A stretch of DNA of 64,000 nt from an uncultured Collinsella sp. (GTDB lineage Bacteria; Actinomycetota; Coriobacteriia; Coriobacteriales; Coriobacteriaceae). Position numbers and translations under genes: made by a program. Position 1 is the stretch's first letter. Each line of letters begins with the position of its first letter. This document shows, in pieces, positions 8,929 to 18,098 of the stretch. The DNA lies in assembly GCA_937923795.1 (NCBI GenBank), contig CALDWI010000044.1, positions 51,378 to 115,377 on the forward strand, given 5' to 3'. The notes beneath the pieces were generated by a model that worked only from the letters and a program-made list of their open reading frames with translations, had not been told where the DNA came from and searched no databases.

Positions 8929-10167
8929 ATGGGTTGCAATCAAATCCTGGACCGTTATATCGAGCAGTTGATCGAAACCTCTACGCCGCAGGCGCCGGCT
9001 TGGAATATCGAAAAGATTCGCGCCGGCAAGGAGAACACCTGGAACTATATCGACGGCTGCATGATCAAGGCGCTCATCGAGCTGTACGAGATCACGGGTG
9101 AGCAGCGCTACCTGACCTTTGCTGATGACTACATCGATTTCTTTGTCCAGGACGACGGTACCATCAAGCATTACAACCCGCAGGATTACAACCTCGATAA
9201 CGTCAATGCGGGCAAGACCCTCTACAAGCTCTATGACCTGGTGGGCAAGCCCAAGTACCGTGCCGCCATGGACACCATCTACCGCCAGCTCGAGACCCAG
9301 CCGCGCACCAAAGAAGGCGTGTTTTGGCACAAGGCCGTCTATCCCAACCAGATCTGGCTCGATGGCATGTATATGGCCCAGCCGTTCTACATGCAGTACG
9401 AGCTGAGCTTCCACAACCGTCGTGCCTGCTCGGACAGCTTCCATATGTTCCAGGTCGTGCATGACCTGATGCGCAACCCCCTCAACGGTCTGTACTATCA
9501 CGCTTACGACGCGAGCCGCAAACAGTTCTGGTGCGACCCGGTCACCGGCCTTTCGGCTAACTTCTGGCTGCGCGCCGAGGGCTGGTTTGCCATGGCACTC
9601 ATCGATACCTGGGAGCTCATGCCGCCTTCGATGTCAGCCGAGAAGGACGAGATTCGCAAGATGTTCCACGACCTGATCGACGCCATGCTGCCGTATCAGG
9701 ACGAGAAGACCGGCATGTGGCATCAGGTCATCAACCTGCCCAATATCGCCCCCAACTACCTGGAGGAGTCTGGTAGCGCGATTTTTGCCAATGCCATCAT
9801 GAAGGGCGTGCGTCTGGGCGTGCTGGGCGAGCGTTACTACCAGTACGGCCGTCGCGCCTTCGACGGCATCTGCGAGACCTGCCTGTCCGAGCATGATGGC
9901 CAGCTGGCGCTCGACAACATCTGCCTGGTCGCGGGCTTGGGCAACACCGCGCACCGCGAGGGCACGTTTGATTACTACATGAGCGAGCCCGTGGTCAAAA
10001 ATGATGCAAAGGGTGTGGCGCCGCTGGTGCTTGCCTATATCGAGACCATGCATCACGACAAGCTGGCCGGTAAGCGCGATCCGCTCGCCCCCTCGGGCGT
10101 GTGCTCCATCGAGGACCCGTTTGGCGGATACACCCCGGGCATCAACGCTCATAAGGGATGTGAATAA
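8929..10167 (+). CDS. Glycoside hydrolase family 105 (unsaturated rhamnogalacturonyl hydrolase)
   Basis: Removes the 4,5-unsaturated galacturonate from pectin-lyase products by hydration. The 412-residue protein resembles YteR/YesR: an (alpha/alpha)6 barrel with NQIWLDGMYMAQPF carrying the catalytic-type Asp, and LRAEGWFAMAL further on. It is cytosolic, with no signal peptide. ATG 8929 follows AGAGGGGAC; an in-frame ATG at 8911 would contain that site. It heads a three-gene run under two operators, and its product feeds the isomerase and KduD at 23-24.7 kb. Confidence 0.92.
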   Translation: MGCNQILDRYIEQLIETSTPQAPAWNIEKIRAGKENTWNYIDGCMIKALIELYEITGEQRYLTFADDYIDFFVQDDGTIKHYNPQDYNLDNVNAGKTLYKLYDLVGKPKYRAAMDTIYRQLETQPRTKEGVFWHKAVYPNQIWLDGMYMAQPFYMQYELSFHNRRACSDSFHMFQVVHDLMRNPLNGLYYHAYDASRKQFWCDPVTGLSANFWLRAEGWFAMALIDTWELMPPSMSAEKDEIRKMFHDLIDAMLPYQDEKTGMWHQVINLPNIAPNYLEESGSAIFANAIMKGVRLGVLGERYYQYGRRAFDGICETCLSEHDGQLALDNICLVAGLGNTAHREGTFDYYMSEPVVKNDAKGVAPLVLAYIETMHHDKLAGKRDPLAPSGVCSIEDPFGGYTPGINAHKGCE

Positions 10168-10168
10168 C

Positions 10169-11074
10169 GTGGGGGCTATTACTCCGGGTGTACGTTTGCA
10201 CGACCTTCCGCAGGGGACCGTCGAGGAACGCATTCGCATGGCGGGAGAGCTGGGCTTTTCGTGCATTCAGCTGCCGAGCAAGGTGCTCTACGCATCGATT
10301 GGGATCGATCGAGGCGGCCTGACCAGCGAGCTTGCCGACCATTTGCGTGCCGTGCTCGATGAGTCGGGCGTTTCGGTCGCCGTGCTCGGCTGCTATAAGA
10401 ATTTGGCGACGCCCGATCGCCAACAGCTCATGGATAACTTTGCCGAGTACGAGGCGTGCCTGAACTTTGCCAAGATGCTCGGCGGCTGCCCGGTGGGTAC
10501 CGAGACCGGTCGCCCCAATGCGCAGAACCGCGTTGCCGACGACCGCATGACCGATGAGGCACTCGATGCGTTTGCAGACGGGCTTGCACACATCTGCGAT
10601 CGGGCCGAGGCCGTGGGTGGGCAAATTTTGATCGAGCCTGGTTGGAACGAGACCGTTAACACGCCAGATCGCTGCCGTGAAGTGCTGGAGCGCGTCTCGA
10701 GCCCGTCGCTCGGCGTGATCTATGACCCAGTGTCGCTGCTGCACCCCAGCGTCGTTGACGAAGCGCAGGAAATTACCGCGCGCATGCTCTACTTATGCGG
10801 CAGCAAGATCCGCGTGCTGCACGCCAAGGATTATGAGGTCGTCGACAACGAGGACGAAGCCGGTTGGTGCGACGGTACGGGTTCGCGCCTGGTGTGCCAT
10901 GGCGTGGGCGAGACGGGACGATACGACTTTGAGCCCGTGGTGGCCTGGGCGGCTGCCGCCTGCCCTGGGATTCCCTGCGTGGTCGAGAACAGTGTGCCGG
11001 CGACGGGGGCTGACTGCCTGGCGACACTCGAGCACATGTCCGCTCGCTGCGGGGCTTTGCATCGCGAGTTATAG
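10169..11074 (+). CDS. Sugar phosphate isomerase/epimerase (TIM barrel)
   Basis: A 301-residue xylose-isomerase-like TIM barrel. Visible features are IEPGWNETVNTPDRCREVLE, GVIYDPVSLLHP, HAKDYEV and a late VVENSVP, which are the usual metal-ligand positions of the AP endonuclease 2 superfamily. I chose GTG 10169 because AAGGGA lies about 10 bases upstream. It starts just after the GH105 stop, so it belongs to the same operon. Its substrate is probably a uronate- or rhamnose-derived sugar; the sequence does not say which. Confidence 0.8.
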   Translation: MGAITPGVRLHDLPQGTVEERIRMAGELGFSCIQLPSKVLYASIGIDRGGLTSELADHLRAVLDESGVSVAVLGCYKNLATPDRQQLMDNFAEYEACLNFAKMLGGCPVGTETGRPNAQNRVADDRMTDEALDAFADGLAHICDRAEAVGGQILIEPGWNETVNTPDRCREVLERVSSPSLGVIYDPVSLLHPSVVDEAQEITARMLYLCGSKIRVLHAKDYEVVDNEDEAGWCDGTGSRLVCHGVGETGRYDFEPVVAWAAAACPGIPCVVENSVPATGADCLATLEHMSARCGALHREL

Positions 11075-11177
11075 CATTGGCTTTTGTCGTGTCGGCAGAT
11101 TGAGATTACCTGTATGGGGGCGGCGGTGAAGGGTCTTTATCGTCGCCCCATTGGATTGCATTAAAAAGGGGAGTTGC

Positions 11178-12395
11178 GTGGCTATCCACATTGTCGAAGA
11201 GGCGAATCGTTGCCTGGGTTGTAAAAGGGCGTTCTGTCAGATTAAGGGCTGCCCAGTTCAGACGCCTATTCCGCAGGTCATCGACCTGTTCAAACAGCGT
11301 CGTCTAGAAGAGGCGGGCGAGCTGCTGTTCCAGAACAATCCCATGAGCGCGGTCTGCTCCATGGTGTGCAACCATTCGGGCCAATGCGAGGGTGCTTGCA
11401 TCCAGGGCCGCAAGGGCGCACCCGTACATTTCTCGAGCATCGAGCACTACATCTCCACAGCGTATTTAGATCGTAAGGAGTGGACGCCCGCGCCGTCGTG
11501 TGGCAAACAGGTTGCTGTGGTCGGTTCCGGTCCCGCCGGTATTACCGTGGCCATTAAGATGGCCCAGCTGGGCTGTGCCGTCACGGTATTTGAACAGCGC
11601 CCCGAGATCGGCGGTGTGCTGGAATACGGTATCCCCGAGTTCCGCCTGCCCCGTGCGCTCGTACAAAAGTACCGTCACGTGATGTGCTCGCTTGGCGTGC
11701 GCGTGCGCCCCTCGACCACCATTGGTGGCGCGCTGCATATCGACGACCTGCTGCGCGACGGCTACGATGCGGTCTTTGTTGGTACCGGTACCTGGCGTGC
11801 CCGCAAACTGGGCATTCCCGGCGAGTCGCGCGGCAACGTGCTGTTTGGTATCGATTACCTGGTCGATCCCACGAGCGTGGCTATCGGGCAGAACGTGGCG
11901 GTCATCGGTGCCGGTAATGTGGCCATGGATGTGGCCCGCACGGCGCTGCGTTCGGGTGCTCGCAAGGTCACTGTGTATGCACGCTCGCGCCATATCTCGG
12001 CCATCGACGACGAGGTCGAGCTGACCGAGCTTGACGGTGCCGAGATTGTGTGCGGCAAGGCGATCTGCGCCATCGACGATAACGGTCCGGTGTTCGAGAC
12101 GGCTATCTTTGACGAGGACAACAATGTGGTGGGCTACGAGGAGGAGCTCGACCATGTGTCTGCCGACACAGTTGTGATTGCGGCTTCGCAGGTGCCCAAA
12201 GACAAGCTTGTGCTTACGACGGGCGGCCTGGAGACCGACCATCGTGGCCTGCTTTCGGTCGACGAGAACGGCATGACAACGGTGCCTGGCGTCTTTGCCG
12301 CCGGCGACGTGGTTAACGGCCCGCTCACGGTGGTTCATGCCGTGGCAGGCGGCAAGCTCGCCGTCGAAGGCATGACCAGCTACCTGGGCCTCTAA
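11178..12395 (+). CDS. GltD-like NAD(P)-dependent FAD/Fe-S oxidoreductase
   Basis: A 405-residue flavoprotein related to the glutamate synthase small subunit. The N-terminus carries two cysteine groups (CLGCKRAFCQIKGCP and CSMVCNHSGQCEGAC) for [4Fe-4S] clusters. Two Rossmann motifs follow: VVGSGPAGITVA for FAD and VIGAGNVAMDVART for NAD(P)H; TVPGVFAAGDV closes the FAD site. GTG 11178 has the strong site AAAAAGGGGAG. A hairpin of about 38 bases (11115-11152) precedes it. No GltB or other partner is nearby, so it probably donates electrons to an enzyme encoded elsewhere. Confidence 0.82.
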   Translation: MAIHIVEEANRCLGCKRAFCQIKGCPVQTPIPQVIDLFKQRRLEEAGELLFQNNPMSAVCSMVCNHSGQCEGACIQGRKGAPVHFSSIEHYISTAYLDRKEWTPAPSCGKQVAVVGSGPAGITVAIKMAQLGCAVTVFEQRPEIGGVLEYGIPEFRLPRALVQKYRHVMCSLGVRVRPSTTIGGALHIDDLLRDGYDAVFVGTGTWRARKLGIPGESRGNVLFGIDYLVDPTSVAIGQNVAVIGAGNVAMDVARTALRSGARKVTVYARSRHISAIDDEVELTELDGAEIVCGKAICAIDDNGPVFETAIFDEDNNVVGYEEELDHVSADTVVIAASQVPKDKLVLTTGGLETDHRGLLSVDENGMTTVPGVFAAGDVVNGPLTVVHAVAGGKLAVEGMTSYLGL

Positions 12396-12410
12396 CACAT
12401 TCCATCCATC

Positions 12411-12477
12411 AGTTGCGGTGAAATACGGACTGTTTTGGCTGTCAAAGGCCTTATCTACTCCGTATTCCACCGCAACT
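12411..12477. repeat. REP-like inverted repeat, family 1 copy 1
   Basis: AGTTGCGGTGAAATACGGA at the left pairs with TCCGTATTCCACCGCAACT at the right, around a 29-base loop, followed by five T. It lies between the convergent gltD-like gene and kdpE and could serve as a terminator. Other copies are at 20820, 23740, 36451 and 37297. Confidence 0.85.
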
Positions 12478-12491
12478 TTTTGTGGGGTGGG

Positions 12492-13196
12492 CTAGAGACG
12501 CTGCATGCGGTACCCGACACCCATGTGCGTCTGAATCATCTTGGGGTGAGAGGGATCTGCCTCGATCTTCTTGCGCAGGGTACGCATGAACACGCGCAGG
12601 CTCGCCAGATCGCTGTCCCAGCTCGTGCCCCATATCTCGCGGGTGATGAAGGTGTGGGTGAGCACCTTGTCGACGTTTTTCGCCAGAAGGACGAGCAATT
12701 TGTACTCGGTTGGGGTGAGCGAGAGCTCGCGTCCGTCTTTCGTCGCGTATCCCGCGGCGTAGTCGATATGCAGCGGACCGTTGTCGAACGTGCTCGCTTC
12801 TGTCGACTCGCTCGACGCCATCGAGGAGCGCCTCAAATTCGCACGGACGCGCGCGAGCAACTCATCCACAGAAAAGGGCTTGGTGAGGTAGTCGTCTGCC
12901 CCCGCGTCAAGTGCTGCAATCTTGTCGGAATCTTCGGTGCGCGCCGAAATGACGATAATGGGGACTGCCGACCAGCTTCGGATCTTCGTGATGACCTCGA
13001 TACCGTCAATGTCGGGAAGGCCGAGGTCGAGCATGATGAGGCTGGGGCCGTGCGACACCGCATCCATGATGGCGGCTTGGCCGTTGCAAACCTTGCTCAC
13101 GACATAGCCGTGGAGGTCAAGCGCGGTCGAAACGAGGTTTTGAACGGTCGGGTCATCTTCGACCAGGAGGATGCGTGGCTTAGCGGCATTATTCAT
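12492..13196 (-). CDS. kdpE: KdpE response regulator
   Basis: A 234-residue OmpR-family regulator that activates kdpFABC. The receiver domain (about 5-118) has the acidic pair in LLVEDDP and the phosphoacceptor Asp in LIMLDLGLPDIDG. The winged helix (about 140-232) includes LSLTPTEYKLLVLLA and THMGVGYRM. The start MNNAAKPRI overlaps the kdpD stop by 8 bases, so the pair is co-translated; longer in-frame extensions run through kdpD in another frame and are rejected. Confidence 0.95.
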   Translation of the reverse strand: MNNAAKPRILLVEDDPTVQNLVSTALDLHGYVVSKVCNGQAAIMDAVSHGPSLIMLDLGLPDIDGIEVITKIRSWSAVPIIVISARTEDSDKIAALDAGADDYLTKPFSVDELLARVRANLRRSSMASSESTEASTFDNGPLHIDYAAGYATKDGRELSLTPTEYKLLVLLAKNVDKVLTHTFITREIWGTSWDSDLASLRVFMRTLRKKIEADPSHPKMIQTHMGVGYRMQRL

Positions 13197-15924
13197 GAAT
13201 CTCAATCTCCTCGGCGGGCAGGGTAAAACGGAAGACAGCCCCATGGGGGTGGTTGTCGCGAACTTCGATGACGCCGCCATGCGCCTCCACGATGGAGCGG
13301 CAGAGCGACAGGCCAAGGCCGATGCTTCGACGCGAATCCACGGGCCGCGTATTGCTTGAGGTGAAGAAGCGCTCAAAGATATGAGGCTTGTCGCAGTCTG
13401 CCACACCCGGCCCATCGTCTGCGACGTCCACCACGACGAACGCGCCCTCGCGACGTGCGCTGATGGTGACAGTCGAGTCCTCGGGCGTGTATTTGAAGGC
13501 GTTCATGATGAGATTCGTAAGCACCTGCATGATGAGATGGACGTCGATGCGCACCAGCAGGATGTCGTCAGTGTGCTCGATGGTGACGGCACGTCCATGC
13601 GATGCTTGGGCGACATGGCTGAGGGCGGCCTCGATGACCTCGTCGATGAGCTCGGATGTTAAGTTGAGGCGAATGGTGCCGTCCTCGACGCGTGTGATGG
13701 CGAGGAGGTTCTCCACGGTATCGATAAGCCAGAGGGAGTCGTCGTAGATGGCATCGGCAAGATCGCAGCGTTGTTCGAGGCTGAGCTTCTCGTCGCTCTT
13801 CCGAAGGATTGCCGCAGATCCGGATATAGCCGTGAGGGGTGTCCTCAAATCGTGGCCGATGGAGCGCAAAAGGTTGGCGCGCAGCTGCTCGTTTTTCGCC
13901 AAGACCGCAGCCTCTTCGCGCTCTTGCGCCGCCCGGTCGCTTTCGAGCGCCAAGGCGCATTCACCTACGATAGATAGGACGATCGAATGCTCGAAGGCTT
14001 CGATCTCGCGCCCCTCCAGGGCGATGCCGATGACACCGAATACCTTGTCGCCGGTGCGAACCGCGAGGTAGAGACAGCGCGCCTCAGGCAGGGTCCGCGT
14101 GCTTGCGCCCGCACGCTTGTTGTTGGTGTAGGTCCAGGTTGCAACGGCGCGCTCGTAGTCGGTGAGCAGCGACGCGGATCGGTTTTCGGTGCCAGCGGAC
14201 TCATAGAGCGCCTTGCAGAGCGTGCCGTGTTCGGCGGGGTAGAAGACCACGTCGAGTTTTAGCAGTTTGACGAGTTGGTTCATGGCGACGCGGGCGCACT
14301 CCTCCGCGCTATGGGCTTGCTGCAAGAGCTGGTTCGTTTCGAGGAGTACGCGCGTTTTGAATGCGTTCTCGGCGGATGTACGGGCGTTGTCGGCGATGCG
14401 CGCAGTTAACTCGCCGGCGACCATAGCGGTGGCGAACATGATGCCGAACGTGACCAGATAGCTTCGGTCGTAGCTGGCGAGCGAAAACAGAGGCGTGACG
14501 AAGCAGAAGTTGTAAAGCACTACAGAGAGCACGCTCGATACGATCGTGCAGATACGCCCCGTCGTGGTGACGGCGGTCAGCAGGGCCGTGAAGATATAGA
14601 GGGATATGATGCTGGAATCGGCAAATCCCAGATGGCGGAAAGCCGTGCCGATCGCCGTGGCGGCAAGAGAGAGGGCCAGCGTGCGAAGCACGTTTCGGCT
14701 GCTGGGCGGCTGCAGGGCGAGCGCATGGCGGCGTCCTTTGGGTCGGGAGGGCGGAGTCGACTGTTCTGGAATGATGTAAATGTCGAGGTTCGGGGCGAAT
14801 GTTATGAGCTGTTCTACGAGAGATTTGCGGCCGAAGAGGGCCTGACGGACGCTGCTGCGCTCGCCCGTGCGCCCCATGACGATCTTCGAAATACCCGACA
14901 GGCGCGCGAACTCGGAGATCTGAAACGCGATGTCGTCGCCATAGACGGTTTCCATATGTGCTCCGAGCTGCTCGGCTAGGGCGATATTGGCTGCAAGCTT
15001 GGCGCGCTCATCATCGCTCATGGCTTGCGTGCGCGGGCTCTCTACGAACAGGGCGACGAGCTCGCTGCGAAACGCTTTCGCCATGCGTGCGGCGGCACGG
15101 ACGATGCGGGGATTGGTCGGCGCCGGGGAGACACAGACTAAGATACGCTCCCTGGTGTAGTAGTCACGGTTTCCCAGCACGCGTGCGGCGTCTGTGAGGT
15201 GACCGGTGCGATCGGCGCAGCGGCGCAGCGCGATTTCTCGGAGTGCGGTGAGGTTCTCGACGGTAAAAAAATGCTGTTGCGCTCGGTCGGCTTGTGCGGG
15301 ACGGTAGACGAGGCCGGCGCGAAGGCGCTCAAGTAGGTCTTCGGGCTCTATGTCGACGAGCTCGACCTGGTCGGCATCATCGAAGATACGGTCGGGGATT
15401 CGTTCGCTCACGACAACGCCGGTGATGGATGCAACCATGTCGTTTAGGCTCTCGATATGCTGAACGTTCACGGTCGTATAGACGTCGATGCCCGCATGTA
15501 GAAGTTCCTCGACGTCTTGATAGCGTTTGTCGTGGCGAGATCCCGGCGCATTCGTATGGGCGAGCTCGTCGACAAGGATGAGCTGAGGGGCGCGTTCGAT
15601 AGCCGCATCTAGATCGAACTCGCTGAGCGCAATGCCGTTGTGCTCGATGAGTTTACAGGGCACGTTCTCAAGCCCTTGTGCAAGATGGGCAGTTGCCGGA
15701 CGTTCGTGCGGCTCGATGTATCCCGCGACGACGTCGACACCTCGCCGCTTGGCGGCGTGGGCGGCTTGAAGCATCGCATAGGTTTTGCCTGTGCCAGCAG
15801 CGTAGCCAAAGAAAATTTTGAGGTGTCCCCGGCTGGTTCGAGTGTCATCGGCGACCCCGTCTTTCTCAATTGCCTTGAGGATGAGGTCTGGATTGACGCG
15901 AGTGTCCGATGCGTCGCGCTGCAT
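13189..15924 (-). CDS. kdpD: KdpD sensor histidine kinase
   Basis: A 911-residue membrane kinase sensing K+ limitation. In order: KdpD N-terminal domain with Walker A GYAAGTGKT (about 40-48), a universal-stress-protein domain (about 255-380), a four-helix DUF4118 membrane region, a GAF-like domain, HisKA with the His in SIGHDLRTPLTAISG, and a HATPase with DDGPGV and GLGLSLC. The start at 15924 (MQRDASDT) follows AGAAAGG; a longer reading to 16020 lacks a site. It is divergent from kdpFABC. Confidence 0.95.
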   Translation of the reverse strand: MQRDASDTRVNPDLILKAIEKDGVADDTRTSRGHLKIFFGYAAGTGKTYAMLQAAHAAKRRGVDVVAGYIEPHERPATAHLAQGLENVPCKLIEHNGIALSEFDLDAAIERAPQLILVDELAHTNAPGSRHDKRYQDVEELLHAGIDVYTTVNVQHIESLNDMVASITGVVVSERIPDRIFDDADQVELVDIEPEDLLERLRAGLVYRPAQADRAQQHFFTVENLTALREIALRRCADRTGHLTDAARVLGNRDYYTRERILVCVSPAPTNPRIVRAAARMAKAFRSELVALFVESPRTQAMSDDERAKLAANIALAEQLGAHMETVYGDDIAFQISEFARLSGISKIVMGRTGERSSVRQALFGRKSLVEQLITFAPNLDIYIIPEQSTPPSRPKGRRHALALQPPSSRNVLRTLALSLAATAIGTAFRHLGFADSSIISLYIFTALLTAVTTTGRICTIVSSVLSVVLYNFCFVTPLFSLASYDRSYLVTFGIMFATAMVAGELTARIADNARTSAENAFKTRVLLETNQLLQQAHSAEECARVAMNQLVKLLKLDVVFYPAEHGTLCKALYESAGTENRSASLLTDYERAVATWTYTNNKRAGASTRTLPEARCLYLAVRTGDKVFGVIGIALEGREIEAFEHSIVLSIVGECALALESDRAAQEREEAAVLAKNEQLRANLLRSIGHDLRTPLTAISGSAAILRKSDEKLSLEQRCDLADAIYDDSLWLIDTVENLLAITRVEDGTIRLNLTSELIDEVIEAALSHVAQASHGRAVTIEHTDDILLVRIDVHLIMQVLTNLIMNAFKYTPEDSTVTISARREGAFVVVDVADDGPGVADCDKPHIFERFFTSSNTRPVDSRRSIGLGLSLCRSIVEAHGGVIEVRDNHPHGAVFRFTLPAEEIEIHE

Positions 15925-16168
15925 AGCGTAGCCTTTCTGAAGCGTTGTCCATGCGTGCATACGCGGTGAAGACACCACTGTATGCTCGCGAGGTCGAGTA
16001 TAGGCGCACTGCAGCTGCAATAGTGCTTTCTACCTGCATCTTTACGGCATCTTAAGGACGTGAGCCCCGGCCCTCACGCCTCTTTAATCCCTAGAAGCGT
16101 TTACTGTCCCCAGACGCTTGCGAGGGCAGGCGTCCGAGACATCGGACCGCGTGTGAAAGGGGCGGTAA
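15925..16168. promoter_or_regulatory. Divergent kdpD/kdpF control region
   Basis: This 244-base gap separates kdpD from kdpF and must hold both promoters. Small hairpins are visible (GTGAG...CTCAC near 16060-16077, GACGC...GCGTC near 16114-16135). I cannot assign a KdpE site or a riboswitch from the sequence. Confidence 0.4.
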
Positions 16169-16255
16169 ATGGACATCCTCATTCCCATCATCGGAGTCGT
16201 CTGCATTGGACTTCTTATCTATTACATCTACATTCTGATGAGGAGTGATTCGTAA
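16169..16255 (+). CDS. kdpF: KdpF small membrane subunit
   Basis: A 28-residue single-helix peptide, starting MDILIPIIGVV and ending RSDS, preceded by GAAAGGGGCGG. Its length and hydrophobic pattern match KdpF, which stabilises the KdpABC complex in the membrane. It lies 3 bases before kdpA, whose Shine-Dalgarno site (AGGAGTG) is inside its last codons. Confidence 0.9.
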   Translation: MDILIPIIGVVCIGLLIYYIYILMRSDS

Positions 16256-16258
16256 ACT

Positions 16259-18082
16259 ATGGACGCTGCGATTCAGTACATCTTGTACTTTGCCGTACTC
16301 GTCGTCCTGGCCGTTCCGCTCGGTCGGTTCATGGCCCATATCATGGATGGTGAGCATACGTTCCTGTCGCCTGTGATTGCTCCTGTGGAGCGTGGCGTCT
16401 ATCGTCTGCTTCGCATCGACGCGGCAGAACAGATGGGGTGTAGGCGCTATCTGGCGAGCGTGCTGGTCTTTTCGGGGATCGGCCTCGTGACTCTTGTGGC
16501 ACTCCAGGCGCTTCAGTCCTTCTTGCCAGGCAATCCCCAGCACCTGCCGGGTGTGTCATGGGACCTGTCGTTCAATACGGCTGCTTCCTTCATAACCAAC
16601 TCCAACTGGCAGTCCTACTCCGGTGAGACCACCCTGTCCTACCTTGTGCAGTTCATGGGTCTCACTGTGCAGAACTTCGTTTCCGCTGGTACCGGTATCG
16701 CGGTCATGTTCGCGCTGATCCGCGGCTTCCGTCAGGTCAAGGAGCAGGGTCTGGGTTCCTTCTGGGTCGACCTCACCCGCACCGTCCTGTATGTGCTCAT
16801 CCCGCTGAACCTCGTGTTCGGCATCTGCCTGGCTGCCGGTGGCGTCATCTCCAACTTCCAGCCGGCTCAGAAGGCTGAGCTCGTAGAACCCGTCGCTGTT
16901 CAGCCTAATGCAGACGGCGGCTGGAGCGTCATCGACGGCGCCCAGATTGAGGGCGACACGGTCAAGGTCGACGGCAAGGTTGTCGAGGGCGCGCGCGTGG
17001 TCACCGAGCAGTTCCTGCCCCAGGGTCCCGCGGCTCCTCAGGTCGCCATCAAGCAGTCCGGCACCAACGGCGGCGGCTTCTTCGGCGTGAACTCCGCCCA
17101 TCCGTATGAGAACCCCAGTGCCTTCACCAACATCATCGAGATGACCAGCCTGCTGCTGATCCCGGCCGCCTGTTGCTTCGCCTTCGGTATCGGCGTCAAG
17201 AACACCAAGCAGGGCAAGGCCATCTTTGCCGCCATGTTCATCCTGCTGGTGATCTTCACCGGCATCATCGCCGTCAACGAGCATGCGGGCACCCCGCAGC
17301 TGGCCGATGGCGGAGCGGTCAATATCGAGATGACCGACGGCCAGGCCGGCGGCAACATGGAGGGCAAGGAGAGCCGTTTCGGTATCGCCTCCTCTTCTAC
17401 CTGGTCCGCTTTCACGACGGCTGCTTCCAACGGCTCGGTTAACTCCATGCACGACTCCTACACCCCGCTGGGCGGTTTTGTCCAGATGCTCCAGATTGCT
17501 CTGGGCGAGGTCGTCTTCGGCGGCGTGGGCTGCGGCCTGTACGGCATGATCGGCTTCGCCATCCTCACAGTGTTCATCGCCGGCCTCATGGTCGGACGCA
17601 CGCCTGAGTTCCTGGGCAAGAAGATCGAGCCGGGCGAGATGCGCTGGGCAGTTGTCCTGTGCTTGGCAACTCCGTTTGCCATTCTGGTGTGCTCGGCCAT
17701 CGCCTGCATGGTGCCCGGTCTTGCCGACCAGCTCAACAATGGTGGCGCGCACGGCTTCTCCGAGGCGCTGTATGCCTTCACCTCATGCGGCGGCAACAAC
17801 GGCTCGGCGTTTGCAGGCATGAACTGCAACATTCCCTGGATCAACGTCATGCTCGGCCTCGAGATGCTGTTCGCCCGCTTCATGCCTATCATCGGTACGC
17901 TGGCTATCGCCGGCTCGCTGGCCAAGAAGGGCAAGGTCGCCGAGAGCGCCGGTACCCTGTCTACCACTAACGGCATGTTCGTATTCCTGCTCGTGTTCAT
18001 CGTTCTGCTGATCGGTGCCCTGAGCTTCTTCCCGGCCCTGGCGCTTGGCCCCGTTGCCGAGTTCTTCCAGATGATTGCGTAA
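16259..18082 (+). CDS. kdpA: KdpA potassium-transporting subunit
   Basis: A 607-residue channel-like subunit of the Kdp K+ ATPase. Selectivity-filter-type segments occur at NTAASFITNSNWQSYSGE, KQSGTNGGGFFGVNSAHP, FTTAASNGSVNSMHDSY and FTSCGGNNGSAFAG. It is about 45 residues longer than the E. coli protein because of an extracytoplasmic-looking insert around residues 205-250 (rich in D, E, G and V). Confidence 0.96.
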   Translation: MDAAIQYILYFAVLVVLAVPLGRFMAHIMDGEHTFLSPVIAPVERGVYRLLRIDAAEQMGCRRYLASVLVFSGIGLVTLVALQALQSFLPGNPQHLPGVSWDLSFNTAASFITNSNWQSYSGETTLSYLVQFMGLTVQNFVSAGTGIAVMFALIRGFRQVKEQGLGSFWVDLTRTVLYVLIPLNLVFGICLAAGGVISNFQPAQKAELVEPVAVQPNADGGWSVIDGAQIEGDTVKVDGKVVEGARVVTEQFLPQGPAAPQVAIKQSGTNGGGFFGVNSAHPYENPSAFTNIIEMTSLLLIPAACCFAFGIGVKNTKQGKAIFAAMFILLVIFTGIIAVNEHAGTPQLADGGAVNIEMTDGQAGGNMEGKESRFGIASSSTWSAFTTAASNGSVNSMHDSYTPLGGFVQMLQIALGEVVFGGVGCGLYGMIGFAILTVFIAGLMVGRTPEFLGKKIEPGEMRWAVVLCLATPFAILVCSAIACMVPGLADQLNNGGAHGFSEALYAFTSCGGNNGSAFAGMNCNIPWINVMLGLEMLFARFMPIIGTLAIAGSLAKKGKVAESAGTLSTTNGMFVFLLVFIVLLIGALSFFPALALGPVAEFFQMIA

Positions 18083-18098
18083 AGGAGGGCGCAGATTT

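Noticed and set aside
12435..13226. Plus-strand open frame of 263 codons over kdpE
   Set aside because: It is the antisense of kdpE, whose receiver and winged-helix domains are clear.
15458..15473. Operator-like TGAACGTTCACGG
   Set aside because: It lies inside kdpD coding sequence, lacks the flanking CC symmetry and is far from any start codon; treated as chance.
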